A DNA stretch of 64,000 nucleotides from positions 14,632 to 78,631 of the forward strand of contig DATKBV010000544.1 of NCBI GenBank assembly GCA_035513655.1, in the 5' to 3' direction. Position 1 is the first letter of the stretch, and the number at the start of each line of letters is the position of its first letter. Made by a program: the position numbers and the translations under genes. Below, piece after piece: positions 25,935 to 35,478 of this stretch. The notes below the pieces were generated by a model that ran no database searches, was not told the DNA's origin, and saw only the letters and a program-made list of their open reading frames with translations. The DNA is from GCA-2726245 sp035513655. GTDB taxonomy: Bacteria; Planctomycetota; Planctomycetia; Pirellulales; Pirellulaceae.

Positions 25935-26444
25935 ATGAGATTTGTCGTGCTAATAATGGTTGCTGTCGTGCTCTGTCTCGCAGGTTGCGGTTCCGAGCCG
26001 TTCGTGCCGGTGGATCTTGGAGCCGCGGCACCTAAGTTCAAGCTGGACAGTATTACCGCCAAAACGGTGATCACCAGCGATTCACTGAAGGGCGACATTG
26101 TCGTGCTGAACTTCTGGAGTACTTCCTGCGTGAATTGTCTCCAAGAAATCGAGGAGCTGAAACTGATTCATGAATCCGGCCGGGCTACGGTCGTTGGCAT
26201 CGTACTCGACGACGACCCACAGCGCGTTCAGAGCCTCGTCGACAAAAAGGGAATCAAGTACCAGGTGCTGCAAGGGGATCAGGAAATCTTCGAGCGATTC
26301 GACGGCTTTAGTATCCCGTACACACTCGTTCTCGACCGTGCGCAGACGGTTCGCGAAAAGTTCTACGGTCCGATGACCCAAACGCAATTCGAGGATGTGC
26401 TTACAAAGATCCAGGGCTCCCAGCAAGTCGCCATGCGCGAGTGA
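25935..26444 (+). CDS. Thioredoxin-like (TlpA/ResA type) lipoprotein
   Basis: The ATG at 25935 follows an excellent ribosome site (GAGGAGG) and gives 169 residues. The first 18 form a lipoprotein signal ending in the lipobox LAGC (MRFVVLIMVAVVLCLAGC), so the protein is anchored outside the cytoplasmic membrane. A thioredoxin fold follows with the active site FWSTSCVNCLQE (CVNC) and the cis-Pro segment FDGFSIPYTLVLD. TlpA/ResA proteins reduce or protect thiols of exported proteins. It is encoded between the two UGA-containing membrane proteins, whose selenocysteine would also lie outside the membrane, so it is a plausible redox partner. Confidence 0.88.
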   Translation: MRFVVLIMVAVVLCLAGCGSEPFVPVDLGAAAPKFKLDSITAKTVITSDSLKGDIVVLNFWSTSCVNCLQEIEELKLIHESGRATVVGIVLDDDPQRVQSLVDKKGIKYQVLQGDQEIFERFDGFSIPYTLVLDRAQTVREKFYGPMTQTQFEDVLTKIQGSQQVAMRE

Positions 26445-26501
26445 CCATCCCCGTGAAACGAGTTAACCCGTGAAGCAAATCAAATCGTCGAGATCGTCAA
26501 T

Positions 26502-28073
26502 GTGACACGTCCTTTCTCTGGCATTAGCCACAATCGCGGTCCCGAGCCATCGTATGATGCCGTTGTGATCGGTGCCGGCATCGGCGGTTTGGTCTGTGCG
26601 AACCTCCTCGCTCGCGCGGGACTGAAAGTGCTGTTGACCGAACAGCATTACATGGTCGGCGGATATTGCAGCACCTTCCGGCGGCAGGGGTTTGTCTTCG
26701 ACGCGGCCAGTCACTTTTATCCGCTGTTGGGAAATCGAGACAGCATCACGGGGCGGCTGTTGCAAGATTTGGGAATCGCGACGGAATGGGTAAAGATGGA
26801 CCCGGTGGATCAATTCCACTTCCCGGACGGAACGGACTTTTCAGTCAGCGCCGACTACGACACCTATATCGCCGGCCTGAAACGCTTGTTTCCCGTCGAG
26901 AGCGCATCGATCAACCAGTTCTTCCGGCTCGTCCGTCGAGTCTACTTGCTGGGTTTGTTGCACTACTTTCAAGAGTGCGAAACCAATCGGCTGGCTGGCT
27001 ATCTGAAGATGACCGTCCGAGATGCATTGAATCAATTCTTCACATCCGAGAAACTCAAACTGCTGCTGACCGCTGATTGTCCACACTGGGGTTCGCCGCC
27101 CTGTCGCACGTCTTTCGTGTTCGACTCGATGTTGCGTCTGTCTTACTTCGAAGGCAACTACTATCCGGTCGGTGGTTCTCAACAGTTCGCCGACGAGTTG
27201 GCGAGCCGATTCGAGAGTTGCGGCGGACACATCCTGACCAAGTCGCTCGTGCGTCGAATCGTCGTTCGGAATCGGCAAGTCACCGGTATCGAAATCGAGA
27301 CAGGTCCTCGACGGTCGCGTTATGTTGCCAAGGTGCAAGCCGGCGCGGTGGTTTCGAACGCCGACATGCGGCAAACCATCTTCGGGATGGTCGGCGAAGA
27401 GTCGTTCCCCGCGGATTACATTTCGCGAGTTCGCCGCCTCCGCCCGTCGTTTCCGTGCTTCCTTTCGCATATTGGTGTTAAGGGCATCCCGACGGATCTC
27501 CTGTGGCGCATCCACGGTTATTACTGGAACGGTTGGGATAGCGATCGCGTGGGAACGAACGAATTCCAGTTCAAGATCTTTGTGCCCACGCTGTACGAAC
27601 CTCAGATGGCTCCCGCCGGATGCCACGTCATCGTCGTGCAGAAGGTCACCGACATCGACTACGCGGCTGTCGCGGATTGGCCATCGCATAAGAAGGCGAT
27701 CGAGGACTTTGTTTTCAAACGGCTGCACGAATTGATACCGGGCTTCCGTGACAAAATCGTTGTTTGTCAGAGCGCCTCGGCGCAAACCTCGCACAGATTC
27801 ACTTTGAACTACCACGGAGCGATGCTTGGCTGGGAGATGTCGCCCGATCAACTCGGTCAACACAGGCCCGATATCCAGAGCCCAATCTCGCGATTGTTAT
27901 TCGCCGGTCAGTGGACGCGGCCTGGTGGCGGAATTACGCCGGTCATCGTGTCCGCCAAGCATGTCGCGGAGCGGGTAATCGGAAGCAGTGCGAGCATGGC
28001 GGCCCACCTTCCGGCCGGCGTGTGGACCGCGCAGGACCATCGTGCCGCTCCATTGGTCACGTCACCGAACTAA
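26502..28073 (+). CDS. Phytoene-desaturase/CrtISO-type FAD oxidoreductase
   Basis: Starting at GTG 26502, the protein has 523 residues. It has an N-terminal FAD motif (VVIGAGIGGLVCANLLARAG, about residues 21-40), the acidic end of strand 2 (LLTEQHYMVGGYCSTF), and the C-terminal family motif RLLFAGQWTRPGGGITPVIVSA. These mark the amine-oxidase-like family of carotenoid desaturases, isomerases and retinol-saturase relatives, which saturate, desaturate or isomerise conjugated polyenes. No phytoene synthase is nearby, so the substrate is more likely an ACP- or lipid-bound polyene made by the ketosynthase pair. The same enzyme type occurs beside ketosynthases in the proposed ladderane-lipid clusters of anammox planctomycetes, a parallel that remains inference. 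Confidence 0.85.
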   Translation: MTRPFSGISHNRGPEPSYDAVVIGAGIGGLVCANLLARAGLKVLLTEQHYMVGGYCSTFRRQGFVFDAASHFYPLLGNRDSITGRLLQDLGIATEWVKMDPVDQFHFPDGTDFSVSADYDTYIAGLKRLFPVESASINQFFRLVRRVYLLGLLHYFQECETNRLAGYLKMTVRDALNQFFTSEKLKLLLTADCPHWGSPPCRTSFVFDSMLRLSYFEGNYYPVGGSQQFADELASRFESCGGHILTKSLVRRIVVRNRQVTGIEIETGPRRSRYVAKVQAGAVVSNADMRQTIFGMVGEESFPADYISRVRRLRPSFPCFLSHIGVKGIPTDLLWRIHGYYWNGWDSDRVGTNEFQFKIFVPTLYEPQMAPAGCHVIVVQKVTDIDYAAVADWPSHKKAIEDFVFKRLHELIPGFRDKIVVCQSASAQTSHRFTLNYHGAMLGWEMSPDQLGQHRPDIQSPISRLLFAGQWTRPGGGITPVIVSAKHVAERVIGSSASMAAHLPAGVWTAQDHRAAPLVTSPN

Positions 28074-28086
28074 AGGAGTCAGAATC

Positions 28087-29304
28087 ATGCGTCGTGTGGT
28101 TGTTACCGGCATCGGCGTGCTAACGCCGATTGGAATTGGTCGCGAGCGGTTTTGGGACCAGATTCTCGAATGTGCCAGCGGCATTGGCGAAGTCAACTCG
28201 TTCGATACGGCGAATTACAAAGTGCATCGCGGCGGGGAGCTACGAGGTTTCCACGCTGGCGAGCATGTGCTCCAACAGAATCCGAACGACATGGGACGCA
28301 CGTCACAGATGGCGGTGGCCGCCGCGCGATTAGCCCTGCAAGATGCCGATTTGAACGCCGCCGCGCAAGAGTCGGACCGCACGGGCGTTTGCATGGGGAC
28401 GACATCCGGCGAAGGGCCCGTCGTGGAATGTTTTGACGACTGCCTCGTGGCGGGCCGCCCGGAGAACATCGACTCTCGCTTCGTCAACACGTACCCTTGC
28501 CATACAATCGCCGCGCATATCGCGCGCGAGTTTGGGTTCGGCGGTGTGAACATGGTGATTCCCGCGGCATGCGCGGCTGGCAACTATGCGATCGCCCACG
28601 CCTACGACATGCTTCGCACGGAGCGAGCGGACGTCATGCTGGCCGGCGGCGCGGACGCCTTCTCGCGAATCACTTACACGGGGTTTGCACGGCTCGGCGC
28701 GATATCGCCGGACCTTTGCCGTCCCTTCGACAGGAACCGGCGGGGGATGATTCCCGGCGAGGGCGCGTCCGTGCTTGTGTTGGAACCGCTCGACGCGGCG
28801 ATCAAGCGACGCGCTCCTATCTATGCCGAAGTCGCGGGCTATGGTCTTTCGTGCGACGCCCACCACATGACGGCCGCTCATCCCGAAGGCGAAGGCGCGG
28901 CCAGGGCCATGACTCAGGCGCTGCGATCGAGCCGGCTGAACTACGACGACGTGAGCTACATTTCGGCACACGGCACGGGGACCAAACTCAGCGACAGAAT
29001 CGAGACGAAAGCAGTCAAGCGGGTGTTCAACGGAGCTGCGTATAAGATACCGATGAGTTCAATCAAAAGCATGATCGGGCACACCATGGGCGCGGCCTCC
29101 GCCATCGAAGCGGCTGTCTGTGCCCTCGCCATTGACCAGGATCGCGTCCCGCCAACGGCAAATTGGGAAACACGCGATCCCGAATGTGACCTGGACTATG
29201 TCACAACAGGTGCCCGGGAGCAAGTCATTACGGTTGCCATGTCGAATGCGTACGCGTTTGGCGGCAACAACGCATCGCTCGTGCTGCGTAAGTGCGTCGC
29301 CTGA
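28087..29304 (+). CDS. Ketosynthase (KAS-II/FabF type), catalytic KS-alpha
   Basis: The ATG at 28087 follows AGGAG by nine bases; 405 residues. All catalytic residues are present: active Cys in PAACAAGN, first His in ISAHGTGTKLSD, Lys in MSSIKSMIG, second His in GHTMGAASA, plus the C-terminal NAYAFGGNNASL. It condenses malonyl-ACP with a growing acyl chain. With the degenerate partner at 24026 and the ACP at 21092 it forms a minimal type II polyketide or fatty-acid-like set, separated here by the tagged protein, thioredoxin and desaturase genes. No acyltransferase, ketoreductase or dehydratase is in the window, so these functions must come from elsewhere or the product keeps its keto or olefin groups. 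Confidence 0.93.
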   Translation: MRRVVVTGIGVLTPIGIGRERFWDQILECASGIGEVNSFDTANYKVHRGGELRGFHAGEHVLQQNPNDMGRTSQMAVAAARLALQDADLNAAAQESDRTGVCMGTTSGEGPVVECFDDCLVAGRPENIDSRFVNTYPCHTIAAHIAREFGFGGVNMVIPAACAAGNYAIAHAYDMLRTERADVMLAGGADAFSRITYTGFARLGAISPDLCRPFDRNRRGMIPGEGASVLVLEPLDAAIKRRAPIYAEVAGYGLSCDAHHMTAAHPEGEGAARAMTQALRSSRLNYDDVSYISAHGTGTKLSDRIETKAVKRVFNGAAYKIPMSSIKSMIGHTMGAASAIEAAVCALAIDQDRVPPTANWETRDPECDLDYVTTGAREQVITVAMSNAYAFGGNNASLVLRKCVA

Positions 29305-29432
29305 CGAAGCCAGCCGAACTGGCGCGGAACCGCTCGACCCGGACTCAATTGAATCTTGTGATGCATTGGTTTGGCTTGCACCATCGGCGATCCTGATGTG
29401 GTCTCTACATTCCCTGCTAACGGAGAGCGCCG

Positions 29433-31961
29433 ATGGCACTCGTCGCCGAAGCTCCTGAACGCGCCGAAGACTCGACGCAACCTCTCGCTCGACGCAAGCC
29501 GCGACGTCTTCGCCGCCGGTTGATGATCGCGCTGCTTGTGATTCTTGTGCCACTTTGTGTGGCCGGTGTGTGGGTGAAGTTCACCTTCGACCGTGTCGAA
29601 CGCGAAGCGCTCCGATTGGCGGAAACCGGCGTCTCGTTGAATAAATTCCTGAAGACCTATGTTGCCGCCGTCAAGGACAAAGACATCGATGCACTGATGA
29701 CGCTTCACGACGACGACTACGCCAGCGAGCGCGAAGGGCTCTGGCAACTGAACCTCCAATCCGATCGAGATGGAGTGCAGGTCTATGCTTGGGAGTCGCG
29801 GGAAGAGAAGTTCTACGGCAAGGCCGATGTTCGGCGGCAACTGGAGCTTCATTTGGCAAGTCACGATGTGATCGAAAGCGCCAAGTTCAAGATCTCGTCG
29901 ATCGAAGAAATGAACGATGATGGTTTGACCAAGATTCGCGCCGTACTCTGGCTGCGCGGCTCGACCGCGGAATATACGAAGTTGCAAAGCCACACGACGT
30001 TTCGTCTGACTCTGTCGAGCGATGATCATGGCGGGTTTAAGATCCGCGGCAAGCAGATGCTGTTTGGCCAGACCGTCGTCGGGAACGGGACCGGGTTTAC
30101 TGACATTACACAGTCGGCGGGCATCAAATTCGAGTCGCATCACAACCCGATGCTCAACGAACCGCAGTGGCGTCCGAACCGGTTCGGCATCATGAAATAC
30201 GCGACGGCCGGAGTCGCCACGGCGGATTACGACGGCGACGGCTGGTATGACATCTACTTCTGTGATGGAGAGAATCCGTGTCTGTATCGGAACAAACGCG
30301 ATGGAACCTTCGAGGATGTGACTTCGCAAGCGGGACTACCGGTTGGCCTGCAAGGCACTCATGTCGCCATCTTCGCCGACTTTGACAACGATCCACTAAA
30401 GACTCGCGATCTGTTCCTGGGACGGGGAACCGGCAAGAACTTCCTGTTCCGCAACAACGGCGATGGCACTTTCACGGATGTTACCGAGGGAGCGAATGTG
30501 GCAGGCTTGTGGGTCTCGACGGCCTCGGCCGCCGACTATAACAACGACGGGTTGATCGACCTTTATGTGGGTCGTTATCTCGATCCCCGCGTCGATCTGC
30601 CGTCCACGAACTTCTACACTCGCAACGGCCAAGGCAATACGTTGCTGCGCAATGACGGCAACTTCAAGTTCACCGACGTTACCGACGAGGCCGGCGTGAG
30701 AGAAGGCGGACTGTCACTCGGCATTGCTTGGGGAGATTATGACGCCGACGGCGACCAGGACGTGTACGTCGCCAACGACTTTGGCCGCAATGCTTTGTTT
30801 CGCAACAACGGGAACGGGACTTTCACCGACGTTTCCAAAGAGAGCGGCACGGTTGATTTGGGGTACGGAATGTCCGCGAGTTTTGAAGACGTCAATGGGG
30901 ACGGACGTCTCGATTTGTACGTTTCCAATGTACACAGTGGGCAAAGATGGTTCGGAAACACCGCGACGCTGCAACGATACTTTGTCACGAGCATTCAAGA
31001 AGGCACGATCTTCGAGGACTATCCGCTCTACAAGGAGATCTACGATCTAGTCGGCCTCGATCCCAACTTTGGCGAGAACGTGATCCGGGGCAATAGCTTG
31101 ATGTTGAACAATGGCGATGGAACGTTCACCGACGTCACCGAGACGTCGAAAGTGAACCCGCATGGCTGGTACTGGAGTTCGGCGGTTTGCGACTTCGACA
31201 ACGATGCCTTGCTGGACATCTACACGGTCAACGGCTGGGTCAGCTATTCCGATCCGACCGCGCCGGATTTGTGATTTGCGTTCGTGTCTAGCGCGGTCGC
31301 GCAGATTCGCAGGTACAAATCGGGCCAGTTCTATCGTGACGAGTTTAGAATCGCAAATGGCGGGAACTGGAACGGTTATGAGAACAATGTTCTGTTTCGT
31401 GGCGAGGGCCTCGACGAGAATAAGAACCCGATGTTTGCCGACGTCGGCATGGCGGTGGGAGCTGATGACATCAAGGACGCGCGCGGCATGGCCGTGGCAG
31501 ACTTCGATAACGATGGCGATCTGGATATCGTCGTCAACACGAATCCGGGCGACGTGGGCAAGCCGTCGGTCCCGCCGGTCTTGTTGCGGAACGACTTGGG
31601 CCAGAATCGGAATTGGCTGGCCGTTGAATTGAGCGGAACAATCAGCAATCACGATGCGGTTGGCGCGGAAGTTGTGATCGAGGGACGCAGCAGTACAGGC
31701 TCGAACGTCAAGCTGATGCGGCATGTGTCCGCGGGCGGCGGGTACGCATCGCAGAATAGCGATCGACTGTACTTCGGGCTCGGCGACGTCAGCATGCAGT
31801 CGCTCGCCGTGCGGTGGCCCAGCGGGAAGAAACATACCTTCACTGAATTGAAGGCCAATCAATTGCTCCGCATTTCGGAAGATGGCGAGATCGAGCGAAC
31901 GAGCCTGCCGAAACGCGATGCGGTGCCGGAGCGAACCGTCGCAACACACCACAAATTCTGA
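29433..31961 (+). CDS. Second membrane-anchored FG-GAP/ASPIC-UnbV protein, probable selenoprotein
   Basis: An ATG with GGAGAG ahead opens a frame of 842 residues with UGA at codon 614 (31272-31274). A membrane helix lies at about residues 31-49, preceded by an Arg-rich segment (RRKPRRLRRR), so the bulk is outside. FG-GAP-type repeats (DYDGDGWYDIYF, DYNNDGLIDLYV, DYDADGDQDVYV, DVNGDGRLDLYV) come before the UGA; a further repeat (DFDNDGDLDIVV) and an ASPIC/UnbV domain (NHDAVGAEVVI, YASQNSDRLYFGLGD, LAVRWPSG) come after it. The UGA lies at the same place as in the paralog at 21394: NGW(I/V)S, then APDL-UGA-F(P/A)F, then (F/Y)K(R/S)G.F. Two independent genes would hardly acquire the same nonsense codon and keep the coding frame behind it. 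Confidence 0.87.
31275..31305 (+). promoter_or_regulatory. Candidate bacterial SECIS hairpin after the internal UGA (second gene)
   Basis: GCGC (31291-31294) pairs with GCGC (31299-31302) around the loop GGUC, and after a bulged A the stem continues UCU/AGA (31287-31289 with 31303-31305). The loop begins with G, 20 bases after the UGA, at nearly the same offset as in the paralog although the stem bases differ. This agrees with the bacterial SECIS pattern. Confidence 0.65.
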
Positions 31962-31973
31962 GGCTGAATCACC

Positions 31974-33800
31974 GTGTCAACGGTATCCAAATCGAGTGAA
32001 CAGAACCAGAGTGTTCGAGGGAAATCGCATTTAGACGGCGTCCTTGTCATCGACGAACGGACCGAGTTGCTCGGCAAGGTCAATTATGTACTCACCGCCG
32101 ACTCGCGCCCCGTTATAGTGCGCGAGGTAGTTACCGCCGATGACGTTCTCGCCTTCGCGGACAGGCCGCATGAGAATTCGGATTTCGACATTCAGACGGT
32201 TGTCTTCTCGCCTTTGCGGACAAAGCAACGGGCGCGAGCGCCAGATGTCGACTATGCAAAGTCGGTCATTGAGGCGTGCAAGAACCTGGGGATTCGCCGC
32301 TTCGTGCTGATTTCCAGCGCTGAGGTATACGGCGCGGAGTATTCCAACTCGGGCCTGTTGCTGGAAAGGGAAACGATTCCTCGCAAGCAGTCGAACCGCC
32401 TTGCCGATTGCTGGGCAGCGATCGAGGAAATTGCCGCGGCGGCCTTTGGTCTAGGTAGCGGCGGGCTGGTGATTCTACGGCCCTGCTGGACGCTCTCGGC
32501 CGAAAAGACCGATCTCGCGAGCCGCCTGTTCGCTGCACGTGTCGCCTTTCCCGCGGCCGGCTTTGATAACAGCATTCAGTTGCTGAGCCTGGATGATCTG
32601 GCCGCGTCGGTCGTCGCTGCGATCGACGCCGAAAACTCAGGTATCTATAACGTCGCCCCCGACGAAGTGATCCCGATTCGCTCCGCGCTGCGAATGACAA
32701 GCACCTGGAGGATTCCGTTTCCCTTCACGATCTTGCGTTGGCTCAGCTCCGCCAGAACTCGTCGGCAGCTCGACTTCATTCGCTACTCGTGGACCGTTTC
32801 GGGTCGAAAGATCAAAGAGGAACTGAACTTCCAGCCTCGCAAGTCCAGTGCCGAGGCCCTTGCTGAATTTACCGCCGCGCAATCGGGCGGACAGAACAGA
32901 GTTGACTCGGCTGACGAGGTTAAGGATCTCGTATACGATCGATTCGGTATGGACGAAAAGTACATTCGCTCGTGCGGCGTTTGGCAACTCGGTTTCGTGG
33001 ACAAAGCGTACTGGCGAGTTGAAGTCGACGGGTTGGAGCATGTCCCGCGCGACGGCGGTGCAATACTGGCGGGACCGCATCGTGGCTTCATGCCGTTCGA
33101 CGGTGTGATGATCGTCCATTTGCTCTCCAAGCGACTCGGACGCGCCCCACGGTTTCTGATGCATCCCGCATTAGTGAAGTTCCCTTTTATTGCCACCTTC
33201 CTGACAAGGCTGGGTGGAATCATCGCGTGTCAGGAAAATGCCGACCGTGTGCTGATGGACGGCGAGATGGTGGGCATCTTCCCCGAAGGCATTCGGGGAG
33301 CCTTTCGTATGTACGATCGAGGCGGCACGTATCGTTTGGGAAAGTTTCGTGATGACTACGTGAAGTTTGCGCTGCGGCACGGGGTTCCCATCGTTCCCTT
33401 TGTCACCGTTGGCCCGGCCGAGACGTTCCCGATCCTGAGAAAGATCGAGTGGCCTTGGTGGAAGCGGCTGACGCATTGGCCCTTTTTCCCCATTACGGCA
33501 ACTTGGCCTCTGCTACCGATACCGTTGCCGGCCAAGTGGCATATCAAGTTTCTCGAGCCGATCGCGACATGCGACTATGGACCGGACGCGGCCGCTGATC
33601 GAAAGCTTGTGTCGCGTCTCGGTCGCGAAATATGCGAAGCGATGCAAACCGAGATTGACAACATGCTGAGCCGGCGCAAGTCGATCTTTTATGGTTCGAT
33701 CTTCCGGGCAGAGCCTGTGCTGGGCGGGAGCCTCGTCGAGCGCAACCCCGTCGCTGCTGGTGCGGAAAGCGGCATGCACGAAACAATGGATGTGGCGTAA
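31974..33800 (+). CDS. Fusion of a degenerate NAD-epimerase/SDR domain with a PlsC-type acyltransferase
   Basis: In this 608-residue protein, residues about 20-300 resemble extended short-chain dehydrogenases (FVLISSAEVYGAEYS, LVILRPCWTLS, SGIYNVAPDEVIP), but the N-terminal glycine loop is not recognisable and the YxxxK catalytic pair is not seen at its expected place. Residues about 345-580 form a 1-acylglycerol-phosphate-type acyltransferase: AGPHRGFMPFDG (the His...Asp motif, in the spacing seen in lysophospholipid and diacylglycerol-type acyltransferases), GIFPEGIRG (FPEG) and IVPFVTVG. It probably moves the finished acyl chain onto a glycerolipid or other acceptor. The stop is followed three bases later by the UbiB gene, so they form an operon. 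Confidence 0.8.
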   Translation: MSTVSKSSEQNQSVRGKSHLDGVLVIDERTELLGKVNYVLTADSRPVIVREVVTADDVLAFADRPHENSDFDIQTVVFSPLRTKQRARAPDVDYAKSVIEACKNLGIRRFVLISSAEVYGAEYSNSGLLLERETIPRKQSNRLADCWAAIEEIAAAAFGLGSGGLVILRPCWTLSAEKTDLASRLFAARVAFPAAGFDNSIQLLSLDDLAASVVAAIDAENSGIYNVAPDEVIPIRSALRMTSTWRIPFPFTILRWLSSARTRRQLDFIRYSWTVSGRKIKEELNFQPRKSSAEALAEFTAAQSGGQNRVDSADEVKDLVYDRFGMDEKYIRSCGVWQLGFVDKAYWRVEVDGLEHVPRDGGAILAGPHRGFMPFDGVMIVHLLSKRLGRAPRFLMHPALVKFPFIATFLTRLGGIIACQENADRVLMDGEMVGIFPEGIRGAFRMYDRGGTYRLGKFRDDYVKFALRHGVPIVPFVTVGPAETFPILRKIEWPWWKRLTHWPFFPITATWPLLPIPLPAKWHIKFLEPIATCDYGPDAAADRKLVSRLGREICEAMQTEIDNMLSRRKSIFYGSIFRAEPVLGGSLVERNPVAAGAESGMHETMDVA

Positions 33801-33802
33801 TC

Positions 33803-35455
33803 ATGGCGAGCCTGCTCCGACTGCTCCAGATCGTCTACGTCGTCGCGCAGCACGGTCTCGCGCAATACGCGCCGTGGCTCGCTCGCCGAATTCCGTGGTC
33901 TGGCAACAGGCTCCGTTTGGCCGAGCTTACGAAGCCGGAACGACTCAAGGCCGTTTTGGAGTCGTTGGGCGGCTCGTTTGTAAAGCTCGGTCAAATGCTG
34001 GCTCTCCAGCCGGACATCCTTCCATTCGAGTATTGCTACGCGCTGTACGGGCTGTTGGATCGCGTGCATCCGGTAGCCGTTGAAGAAATTGAAGAAGTCT
34101 TTCGAATGGAAATCGGACGGTCACCCAGCGACGTCTTTGACGAGTTCGACAGGAAGCCCATCGCCTCCGGCTCGATTGGCCAGGTTCATGTCGGCTGGCT
34201 GAACGGATCAAAAGTTGCGGTCAAGATTCAGCGTCCGGATACGCAAGCGGGGTTTCATCGTGACGTGAAGCTGATGAAGTCGCTGGTGTGGTTCATCAAA
34301 CGATTGCACATCACACCGCTTGCGTGGATGATCGACCCGCTTACGGAGTTTGCCGATTGGACGGTGGAAGAATTGGACTTTCGCAGCGAAGCCCGTTACA
34401 TGAAACAGCTCCGCCGGAACGCCGCCGAGAATAGCCGCGAGCGAATCCCGGCCATGTACCCGGAATACTCGACGGAGCGAGTTCTCGTAGTCGACTTCCT
34501 GGAAGGCGTTACGTTGCTGGATCACATTCGTAATCAAGACGACCCGCGTCATCAGCAGCGACTCGCTCGAGAAGGATTCGACTGTGACCAATTCTCGCGT
34601 GCGATCATCGACAACTTTCTGGGAGATGCCTTTCGGCATGGCATGTTCCATGCCGACCTTCATCCCGCCAACTTAATTATCCTGCCGAACAACGTTGTTG
34701 GATACATCGACTTCGGAATCACCGGAGTCATCAGCCAGTTCAGTCGGCAGAACCTGGTGACCATGACGCTGGCCTATGCGCGGCGCGATCTGGACGGGCT
34801 GTGTGCAAGGTTCTTCGATGTATCATCGATGGACGAACGATCCGATCCCGCCGCATTTCGTGCGGGTATCAAGCGTCTAGCGGACAAGTGGTACAAAGGA
34901 GGCGAAGACGACCCCAGCCTTCAGATCACAACCACGATGGTCATGCTGGACATGCTATTGCTCTCGCGGCAAACGGGTATTTGGCCGCAGCGCGACGTCA
35001 TCAAGTACATCCGCTCGGCCATTGCGATCGACGGGTTGATTCGCCAATTCGCGCCGCATTTCGACGTGGGCGACTACTTGGCCGTTGCTTGCCGCAGGTA
35101 TCTCTCGTGGCACGCCCGGAAATCGTTGCTATCGCACGACGCACTAATCAATTGGTCGAAGGCAAGCGCGGAATTGATGCGCAGCGGTGCCTTTCGGTTC
35201 TCGACATTCCTGGAACGCGTGGGAGATGCATCGACCCAGCGGTCTTCGATTCACCCACGTCGTCGCCGGCGTCAACTCGAAGTTAGGTATGCAGCGATTG
35301 GGTTGGTGGCCTGTACCGTCGGCGTGTTGGCATTCACGACCAATGAATCCTTTGAGCTGGGATTGAACCTGTTTACGTCACAGCTAATCGTTGCGACAGC
35401 TTTTGGATTCACGCTGTGGCGGTGCCTCTGGTCGCCGAGCCTGCAACATGCGTGA
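33803..35455 (+). CDS. UbiB/ABC1-family atypical kinase
   Basis: The 550-residue protein has all the family motifs: VKLGQMLALQPDILP (KxGQ), SGSIGQVHVGWLNG (the altered Ala-rich P-loop), VAVKIQRPD (VAVK), MFHADLHPANLIIL (catalytic loop) and GYIDFGITG (metal-binding). Two hydrophobic helices end the protein (about residues 500-545), anchoring it in the membrane. UbiB proteins are ATPases that assist the synthesis or movement of coenzyme Q and other polyprenyl lipids. Here the gene sits between an acyltransferase and HMG-CoA reductase, and a second, degenerate UbiB-like gene lies at 17962 on the left arm. I infer a role in moving the hydrophobic product of this cluster. Confidence 0.9.
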   Translation: MASLLRLLQIVYVVAQHGLAQYAPWLARRIPWSGNRLRLAELTKPERLKAVLESLGGSFVKLGQMLALQPDILPFEYCYALYGLLDRVHPVAVEEIEEVFRMEIGRSPSDVFDEFDRKPIASGSIGQVHVGWLNGSKVAVKIQRPDTQAGFHRDVKLMKSLVWFIKRLHITPLAWMIDPLTEFADWTVEELDFRSEARYMKQLRRNAAENSRERIPAMYPEYSTERVLVVDFLEGVTLLDHIRNQDDPRHQQRLAREGFDCDQFSRAIIDNFLGDAFRHGMFHADLHPANLIILPNNVVGYIDFGITGVISQFSRQNLVTMTLAYARRDLDGLCARFFDVSSMDERSDPAAFRAGIKRLADKWYKGGEDDPSLQITTTMVMLDMLLLSRQTGIWPQRDVIKYIRSAIAIDGLIRQFAPHFDVGDYLAVACRRYLSWHARKSLLSHDALINWSKASAELMRSGAFRFSTFLERVGDASTQRSSIHPRRRRRQLEVRYAAIGLVACTVGVLAFTTNESFELGLNLFTSQLIVATAFGFTLWRCLWSPSLQHA

Positions 35456-35478
35456 CGTCATCCGATTGGAGTAACAGA

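Noticed and set aside
26086..26160. A third selenocysteine site at the thioredoxin active site
   Set aside because: The active site reads CVNC with normal Cys codons, and the frame contains no internal UGA.
26841..27863. Minus-strand frame of 340 codons opposite the phytoene-desaturase-type gene
   Set aside because: Antisense shadow of a gene with all its family motifs; no ribosome site or domain.
29196..30329. Minus-strand frame of 377 codons opposite the second ASPIC/UnbV gene
   Set aside because: Shadow of the repeat-rich Asp/Asn coding sequence; the translation is low in structure and unlike any family.
31275..31961. A separate gene starting at GTG 31284 after the second UGA
   Set aside because: Same arguments: no shift of frame, no ribosome site, and conserved residues between UGA and GTG.
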